Assembly (NCBI RefSeq): GCF_001642935.1
Contig: NZ_CP016761.1
Location: 992,001-1,056,000 of the forward strand
Origin: Fictibacillus arsenicus
GTDB taxonomy: Bacteria > Bacillota > Bacilli > Bacillales > Fictibacillaceae
Length of the DNA stretch: 64,000 nucleotides
Direction: 5' to 3'
The notes under the pieces are model-generated. The model was not told where the DNA came from and made no database searches. It worked only from the letters and a program-made list of their open reading frames with translations. Numbering within the stretch: position 1 is the stretch's first letter; each line of letters starts with the position of its first letter. A program made the position numbers and the translations under genes. This document shows, one piece after another, positions 59,176-64,000 of this stretch.

Positions 59176-60138
59176 ATGAATATTTCAGTTTTAGGATGCG
59201 GACGCTGGGGCACGTTTATCGCTTGGTATGTTAATAAAGTTGGACATAACGTAATGTTATGGGGAAGAGAAAACTCCAAAAATTACATAGGATTAAAAGA
59301 AAACCGGAAGAATGATTATCTTACATTACCTGAAGAGATTGAGTTAAGTCATTCCTTAGAAAATGCGATTTCACAAGCAGAAACTATCATTATTTCCATT
59401 AGTGCACAAGAGCTCCGTTCATTTGCTAAAAGGCTAAATTCCATAAATGAAATCGAGGGTAAAACGTTTGTTTTATGTATGAAGGGAATTGAAGCTGACA
59501 GTGGAAAAAGGCTTTCTCAGGTTATTGATGAGGAGATTGGGAAAAGGATTAACATTGCCGTGTGGGTAGGACCAGGGCATGTACAGGATTTTGTGAGAAA
59601 TATTCCTAACTGCATGGTGATCGGATCTGATGATGTTGAAGTGACGAAGAGACTTGCTTCAGAGCTGAACAGCGATTTAATCCGGTTTTATTACGGTCAG
59701 GACATGATCGGAAACGAATTAGGAGCAGCTACTAAAAATGTGATGGGTGTTGCCGCTGGAATGCTGGATGGATTACAGTATAGCAGCTTGAAGGGCTCAC
59801 TTATGGCAAGGGGAACAAGAGAAATATCACGTCTAGTCAGAGCGATGGGTGGAAATGATATCACCATTTACGGTCTAAGTCATCTTGGGGATTATGAGGC
59901 TACCTTATTCTCAGAGCATAGCCACAACCGCAGATTCGGACAAGCTTTTGTTGAGGGGCAAACGTTTGAAAAGTTAGCAGAGGGTGTTTCAACCGTTAAA
60001 GCTGTAAAAGAGTTATCTAACATGTATGAGGTAGAGCTTCCAATCTGTAATGCTTTGTATGAAATTTTGTTTGAAGACAAAAATGCAAAAGAAACGCTGG
60101 AAGACCTATTTTTAAGACCTGTAAAATTTGAATTTTAA
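59176..60138 (+). CDS. NAD(P)-dependent glycerol-3-phosphate dehydrogenase-like protein
   Basis: 320 residues related to GpsA (usually about 330-345). Rossmann motif VLGCGRWGTF (GxGxxG, about 5-14), LCMKGIE and VGPGHVQD (substrate-loop region), and the catalytic Lys in GAATKNVMGVAAGMLDGL (about 182-200). GpsA makes sn-glycerol 3-phosphate for phospholipids. The location away from engA/der, where gpsA normally sits in Bacilli, suggests a paralogue with perhaps a different substrate. Start behind AGAGAAGGTG. Confidence 0.82.
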   Translation: MNISVLGCGRWGTFIAWYVNKVGHNVMLWGRENSKNYIGLKENRKNDYLTLPEEIELSHSLENAISQAETIIISISAQELRSFAKRLNSINEIEGKTFVLCMKGIEADSGKRLSQVIDEEIGKRINIAVWVGPGHVQDFVRNIPNCMVIGSDDVEVTKRLASELNSDLIRFYYGQDMIGNELGAATKNVMGVAAGMLDGLQYSSLKGSLMARGTREISRLVRAMGGNDITIYGLSHLGDYEATLFSEHSHNRRFGQAFVEGQTFEKLAEGVSTVKAVKELSNMYEVELPICNALYEILFEDKNAKETLEDLFLRPVKFEF

Positions 60139-60144
60139 TTAGAA

Positions 60145-60178
60145 AAGAACTGACTTTCTTTAGGGAGTCAGTTCTTAT
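60145..60178. terminator. Bidirectional terminator
   Basis: AAGAACTGACT pairs with AGTCAGTTCTT around TTCTTTAGGG. It overlaps the stop codon of the minus-strand regulator. Confidence 0.75.
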
Positions 60179-61131
60179 TTGTATAGGGTGAGCACAGACT
60201 CCGCCATATTTTTAATTGACTCTATTAAAGAAACGGGTTGATTGATCCTGATTTGATCGCCGAACCCTAAAATATATGCCTTCGCTTCTTGTTCGGTATC
60301 AAAGGAAAGTTTAACAGGAAACCATCCATTCTCATTTGATGTTCCCGTGTTTAGAACCTGAACAAATCGGCCAGTAAACATTAAACGAGAAAGGATAGAA
60401 GGAGATACTTCAACATCCACTTCAAAAGCAGGAAGATTTTGAACAAAGCTTTGTTTGGACTGATTCCAATACTCAGCAAGTTTAAATCCTTGTGGTCTTG
60501 TAAATGACTCGTCAGTCATTTCGGCAGATTTAATCCGAGATACTCTAAAGTTTCTGAGGTCACCGTTTGAAAGAGCAATCAGATACCACGTTCGTCCTTT
60601 TGCGACCAGTCCCAATGGTTCAACGATTCTCTCTGACGTTTCTTTATTTGCTTTTTCGTATCCCATCTTTATTTTTCTTTCTTCCCAGATTGCTTGCTGC
60701 AAAGTGCTTAGTGCGGTAAGTTCTTGGCTGGACTGTCTCCAAGTATCTGTATCGATATGGACGCGGTTCCACATATCATCTGCTTGTGATTGAAGAGAGT
60801 TCGGAAGTGATGCCAAAAGCTTTTGCCGAGCTTCCTTCCAGTCCTTTGTGAAGCCAAGATCACTAAGCAGTTGAAAAGAAGGGGAAAGAAACAATGTTTT
60901 TAGCTCGTTGTCTTTTAATCCTGTTAGTTTTGTTCTGTATTGATCAACCAGCCGCCACCCGCCATGTTTTCCGCGCTCGGCCAGTACCGGAATTCCTGCG
61001 GCACTCAACGCTTCCATATCACGGTGGATGGTCCGTTCTGTTACTTCTAATTCTTCGGCTAATGCTTTCGTTGTCATCTTTTCATGATTTTGCAGCAGTA
61101 ATAAGATACTGATTAATCGGTCTGCTCGCAT
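60175..61131 (-). CDS. WYL-domain transcriptional regulator (YafY type)
   Basis: 318 residues. N-terminal winged HTH (RADRLISILLLLQNHEKMTTKALAEELEVTERTIHRDMEALSAAGIPVLAERGKHGGWRL, about 1-60), a linker, then a WYL ligand-sensing domain (about 135-215, WYLIALSNGDLRNFRVSRIKSAEMTDESF) and a C-terminal WCX region. The start at 61131 follows GGGAG by 6-7 nt; the ATG at 61170 is rejected. Divergent from the SDR gene, which it probably controls (inference). Confidence 0.88.
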   Translation of the reverse strand: MRADRLISILLLLQNHEKMTTKALAEELEVTERTIHRDMEALSAAGIPVLAERGKHGGWRLVDQYRTKLTGLKDNELKTLFLSPSFQLLSDLGFTKDWKEARQKLLASLPNSLQSQADDMWNRVHIDTDTWRQSSQELTALSTLQQAIWEERKIKMGYEKANKETSERIVEPLGLVAKGRTWYLIALSNGDLRNFRVSRIKSAEMTDESFTRPQGFKLAEYWNQSKQSFVQNLPAFEVDVEVSPSILSRLMFTGRFVQVLNTGTSNENGWFPVKLSFDTEQEAKAYILGFGDQIRINQPVSLIESIKNMAESVLTLYK

Positions 61132-61217
61132 AATTTTCTCCCATTTTCTTAATATGACATAAGGTGTCAACTTTAAAGGTTATACTAAAGATAATTTAAA
61201 AAGGGAGCGGATGCAAA

Positions 61218-62129
61218 TTGAAACCACTAGAAGGAAAAGTAGCACTTGTAGCTGGCGGAACAAGAGGAGCTGGACGCGGTATCGCGATGGAGTTAGGAGT
61301 TGCAGGAGCAACCGTATATATTTCGGGAAGAACAACACGTAAAGAAATATCTGAATACGGAAGACCTGAAACAATCGAAGGAACAGCCGATCTCGTAAAC
61401 GAATTAGGGGGTATCGGAATTCCGGTGCAAACAGACCATCTAGTACCAGAGCAGGTTAAAGCATTGATCGAAAAGATTGAAAAAGAACAAGGCAGACTAG
61501 ACATCCTTGTCAATGATATATGGGGTGGAGAAAATTTGATCGAGTGGGAAACACCCGTTTGGGAACATTCACTCGAAAAAGGGTTGCGAATGCTTCGTCT
61601 CGCTGTTGATACGCATCTTATAACCAGCCATTACGCACTTCCGTTATTAATTAAAAATAAAGGCGGACTGGTGGTTGAGATGACGGACGGAACAAAAGAA
61701 TACAATGATAAAAATTACCGGGTATCCATGTTTTATGATCTTGCTAAAAGTTCGGTAAACCGGATGGCAAAAGCTTTGTCTCATGAACTTTCATCTTATA
61801 AATGCACAGCGGTTTCGGTATCGCCAGGCTGGATGCGGTCAGAAATCATGCTTGAGGTATTTGGTGTAACCGAGGAAAATTGGCGGGAAGGAATAGAAAA
61901 AGACCCGCACTTTGCAATCTCTGAAACACCTCGGTTTGTTGGAAGAGCAGTGGCAGCAATAGCAGGGGATGAAGATCGTCATGTATTGAATGGTCAATCC
62001 TTTTCTAGCGGAGAACTTGCAAAAAAATACAACTTTTATGATTTGGATGGTTCACAGCCAGATTGTTTTCGTTATTTGGAGGAAGTAGTGGAAACGGGAA
62101 AACCAGCAGATATAAAAGGGTACAAATAA
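61218..62129 (+). CDS. Short-chain dehydrogenase/reductase (SDR)
   Basis: 303 residues starting at TTG 61218 behind AAGGGAG. Cofactor motif GGTRGAGRGIA (about 14-24, TGxxxGxG type), the NNAG-equivalent is unusual (VNDIWGG, about 98-104), and the catalytic tetrad region has Y-x-x-x-K as YDLAKSSVNRMAKAL (about 173). The extended C-terminus (60 residues beyond a classic SDR) ends DLDGSQPDCFRYLEEVVETG. Regulated probably by the divergent WYL gene. Substrate unknown. Confidence 0.87.
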   Translation: MKPLEGKVALVAGGTRGAGRGIAMELGVAGATVYISGRTTRKEISEYGRPETIEGTADLVNELGGIGIPVQTDHLVPEQVKALIEKIEKEQGRLDILVNDIWGGENLIEWETPVWEHSLEKGLRMLRLAVDTHLITSHYALPLLIKNKGGLVVEMTDGTKEYNDKNYRVSMFYDLAKSSVNRMAKALSHELSSYKCTAVSVSPGWMRSEIMLEVFGVTEENWREGIEKDPHFAISETPRFVGRAVAAIAGDEDRHVLNGQSFSSGELAKKYNFYDLDGSQPDCFRYLEEVVETGKPADIKGYK

Positions 62130-62132
62130 GAA

Positions 62133-62160
62133 ATAGGCGTATGTTGTATACGCCTTTCCT
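62133..62160 (+). terminator. Terminator of the SDR gene
   Basis: AGGCGTAT pairs with ATACGCCT around GTTGT, followed by TTCC. Confidence 0.65.
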
Positions 62161-62914
62161 ACTGCAAAGTTTTATTCATTTCTTTTAAAAAAGGAAACAA
62201 ATAATCAACGCTATCTCTCTTTTCGTTGCGAATGAATTCATCAATACTTTTATTATTGTTCTTTAACCACACTATACGTTGAAACTCTGGACTTTCACCT
62301 TTTGCCATTAAAGCTTTACAAAAGACTTTATATTGTTCATCAAGTTGTTCTAGCGTTAAGTTCAGCTGTATATGATATAGCACAGTTATGAAATCAAAAT
62401 CGCCACCAGTTTTCATATATTTCACAGTACATTCCTTAACGTCATTATTATCGATTATTCCTAATTCTTCGTGTAATTCTCTCAACAAACTTTTTTCTAA
62501 GTTGAAAACAGAATCTTGAAGATCATGTTCGCTTAACCCGCCGCCAACACATTGTAATCTTCCAGGATAAGCTGTGTTTTTTCCCATTTCTCCAAAGACA
62601 AAGAAAGAATCTGCTGTTTCAACTAATCCTGCACTATAAATTACTCTGCATCTTTCCATTTCGATTTGTTTGTTTCTAACAGAATAGAGATAGTATGCGT
62701 AATCTGATCTTTTTAAGATAACATTCAAAAAATCTTGGCTTTCTTCCACTGTATTAACATGAAAGACTTCACCACGAGTAAATCTATTGTCTTTATTAAT
62801 TTCACTCCAAAAATTTTCCACTTTATCTTGAAAAGGTTCAGGTAATTCTACCGGAATTTCATCAAGTTTAACTGAGAGAGGCTTGGTTACATAAGTTAAG
62901 ACTGCTGGTTTCAT
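62159..62914 (-). CDS. Nudix-family hydrolase
   Basis: About 251 residues. The Nudix box is VGGGLSEHDLQ...LEKSLLRELHEELGI (about 124-152), with REL-HEELGI intact and a slightly longer gap after the Gly. Nudix enzymes hydrolyse nucleoside diphosphate-linked compounds with Mg2+. N-terminal 90 residues (VTKPLSVKLDEIPVEL...) form an additional domain I do not recognise. The start at 62914 overlaps the upstream cupin stop as ATGA, so the two are translated together. Confidence 0.82.
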   Translation of the reverse strand: MKPAVLTYVTKPLSVKLDEIPVELPEPFQDKVENFWSEINKDNRFTRGEVFHVNTVEESQDFLNVILKRSDYAYYLYSVRNKQIEMERCRVIYSAGLVETADSFFVFGEMGKNTAYPGRLQCVGGGLSEHDLQDSVFNLEKSLLRELHEELGIIDNNDVKECTVKYMKTGGDFDFITVLYHIQLNLTLEQLDEQYKVFCKALMAKGESPEFQRIVWLKNNNKSIDEFIRNEKRDSVDYLFPFLKEMNKTLQ

Positions 62915-63285
62915 GATGAACAATCCGTTAATTTTTTCTCTGTCATAAACGAAGCAGGATCTAGTTTCTCACTTTCAATCACAATAGCAGTCAATCCGGT
63001 TTTTGTGGTAGTTTCATGGAATTCATCTTTTACCCAAAATGCAGCTTCCCCGGCTTTGATAGGATAGATTGCCTCATCCTCACCACGGACAAAACCTTCG
63101 CCGCTAACAACAAGAAGCAGCTGAGGAACAACAGCCTGGTGATAGCCGATGATGCCATCTTTATCAAGATGCATGCACCCAATATTTGCGGGCTTATCCG
63201 TTACCATAATGTGAGACATCACAAAATCAGAATCAAATCTCGTAATGTGTTTGCCGACCTCTTTACTAAAATCAAAAATTTTCAT
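62911..63285 (-). CDS. Cupin-fold protein
   Basis: 124 residues forming one small beta-barrel cupin domain (VVPQLLLVVSGEGFVRGEDEAIYPIKAGEAAFWVKDEFHETTTKTG). The metal-binding His/Glu set is partly present (HQA, and His in DEFHET). Coupled by ATGA to the Nudix gene. No enzymatic function can be claimed; such proteins are often sugar or small-molecule binding. Confidence 0.8.
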   Translation of the reverse strand: MKIFDFSKEVGKHITRFDSDFVMSHIMVTDKPANIGCMHLDKDGIIGYHQAVVPQLLLVVSGEGFVRGEDEAIYPIKAGEAAFWVKDEFHETTTKTGLTAIVIESEKLDPASFMTEKKLTDCSS

Positions 63286-63300
63286 ACTAAACCTCCATCT

Positions 63301-64000
63301 CTAGAACATATATGGACCAACAGTTAGGGATAAAAATGTAATGTTTATGGCTACAAAGTAACAAATGGAAACGATCATACTCCAGTCTTTCTTTTTACCG
63401 AACATTACCGCAGCTCCGCTGAATACAGCGAGAATCAAAGGAATGATAAATGAACTGCCAGAGAACGTGAGAAAGTCTGGTGCAAAATAATAATAATGCT
63501 CGTTAAATAATTTCTGAATAAAAATAAGCTGTACGCCAAGATAAAGGGCTAGGATCGTAAACATAACTCGTTTATCTTCATCTTCCATCAGTGAAATCTT
63601 AACCATATAGACTAGCAGAGCAAAAAGTACTGCTGGTGTGATCCAATATAAAGCACTCATGGCGAGTACCATGCCTTGGAATAAAGATAAAATAGTGGCT
63701 GAAATAGCTTGTTTATAGTCTTCTGTCGTTTTTACTAAACTCTTTTTAATAATTTCAGATTTACTAGAAGCTCCGCTAAACGTAAATTCCTTTTGTGAGA
63801 TCATGTTCATCCAAATGATTGATTTTTCATTTACCCAATGTGCATGCAGGGAGCCGTTATTCGTTGTGCTCCTTCTTTCTGTATGCCAAACATCGCCTTT
63901 CTGATAAGCCTCGTAAACATTGACTGCTTCTTTTTCATGAGATTTCATAGCGCGTGTAGTGAAAAGAACCTTTGCTTGGTTATTTTGATCCACACCGTAT
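63301..64000 (-). CDS. Multi-pass membrane protein, N-terminal part outside window
   Basis: The frame is open through the right edge of the window. The GTG at 63993 lacks a ribosome site and is read through as Val, so only the C-terminal 233 residues are seen. The first 95 visible residues are soluble and beta-like (VLFTTRAMKSHEKEAVNVYEAY, DVWHTERRSTTNNGSLHAHWV). Four or five transmembrane helices follow (about 100-225). No family recognised. Confidence 0.65.
   Translation of the reverse strand, partial: YGVDQNNQAKVLFTTRAMKSHEKEAVNVYEAYQKGDVWHTERRSTTNNGSLHAHWVNEKSIIWMNMISQKEFTFSGASSKSEIIKKSLVKTTEDYKQAISATILSLFQGMVLAMSALYWITPAVLFALLVYMVKISLMEDEDKRVMFTILALYLGVQLIFIQKLFNEHYYYFAPDFLTFSGSSFIIPLILAVFSGAAVMFGKKKDWSMIVSICYFVAINITFLSLTVGPYMF

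Overview
The window looks like a chromosomal segment of a low-to-moderate GC, endospore-forming Bacillaceae bacterium. The evidence is strong GGAGG-type ribosome binding sites, frequent TTG/GTG starts, hairpin-plus-T-run terminators, a T-box leader, CcpA-type cre sites, a Bacillus-type dctB-dctS-dctR-dctP dicarboxylate locus and a Bacillus-type formate dehydrogenase (YrhE/YrhD-like). A Fictibacillus-like genus is my best guess, but that is inference. No rRNA, tRNA, complete insertion sequence or intact prophage was seen.

Layout. 1-4.2 kb: 3' part of a GH94 phosphorylase (probably acting on 1,2-beta-oligoglucan) and a LacI regulator behind a cre-like operator. 4.4-10.4 kb: small envelope, lipoprotein, VOC, cysteine desulfidase, DUF3977, GNAT and HAD genes. 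10.4-13.9 kb: a two-gene ABC exporter. 14.1-20.3 kb: SMP-30 lactonase, then a leader-controlled 1039-residue GNAT/beta-sandwich fusion with an amidohydrolase and a second GNAT gene that seems frameshifted. 20.5-23.8 kb: cytidine-deaminase-like and chloramphenicol-phosphotransferase-like genes, then a lysine T-box and class I lysyl-tRNA synthetase. 24-29.3 kb: formate dehydrogenase with DUF1641 partner, divergent DUF2294 and fdhD. 29.3-36 kb: VOC, serine beta-lactamase-like hydrolase, MraY paralogue, alpha/beta hydrolase, DUF4256, secreted endonuclease I, CWC protein. 36.2-41.7 kb: C4-dicarboxylate sensing and uptake. 41.8-46.8 kb: nitronate monooxygenase, an orphan holin-like protein, a 1.3-kb inverted-repeat-bounded islet with one nucleosidase gene, a truncated ECF sigma gene and an oxalate/formate-type antiporter. 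46.9-64 kb: a mosaic of GNATs (one double), methyltransferase, DinB, deacetylase, UspA, HAD, a decayed MFS gene with its ArsR-like regulator, AraC/GyrI regulator, a second DnaN clamp, GpsA-like dehydrogenase, WYL regulator/SDR pair, Nudix, cupin and a membrane protein cut by the right edge.

The most striking unexplained structure is a set of eight intergenic arrays (near 4.3, 15.1, 20.4, 22.1, 27.7, 36.0, 44.6 and 54.5 kb). In each, a locus-specific word of about 9 bases recurs three to eight times with a spacing of almost exactly 21 bp, separated by about 12 variable bases. The word differs between loci, except that two loci share both the word and a 41-bp tail. Other second-look items are the inverted-repeat nucleosidase islet, the tandem leader-peptide/terminator region before the GNAT fusion, a terminator hairpin in the formate dehydrogenase leader, and two copies of a long GGGACAGACCCC palindrome.
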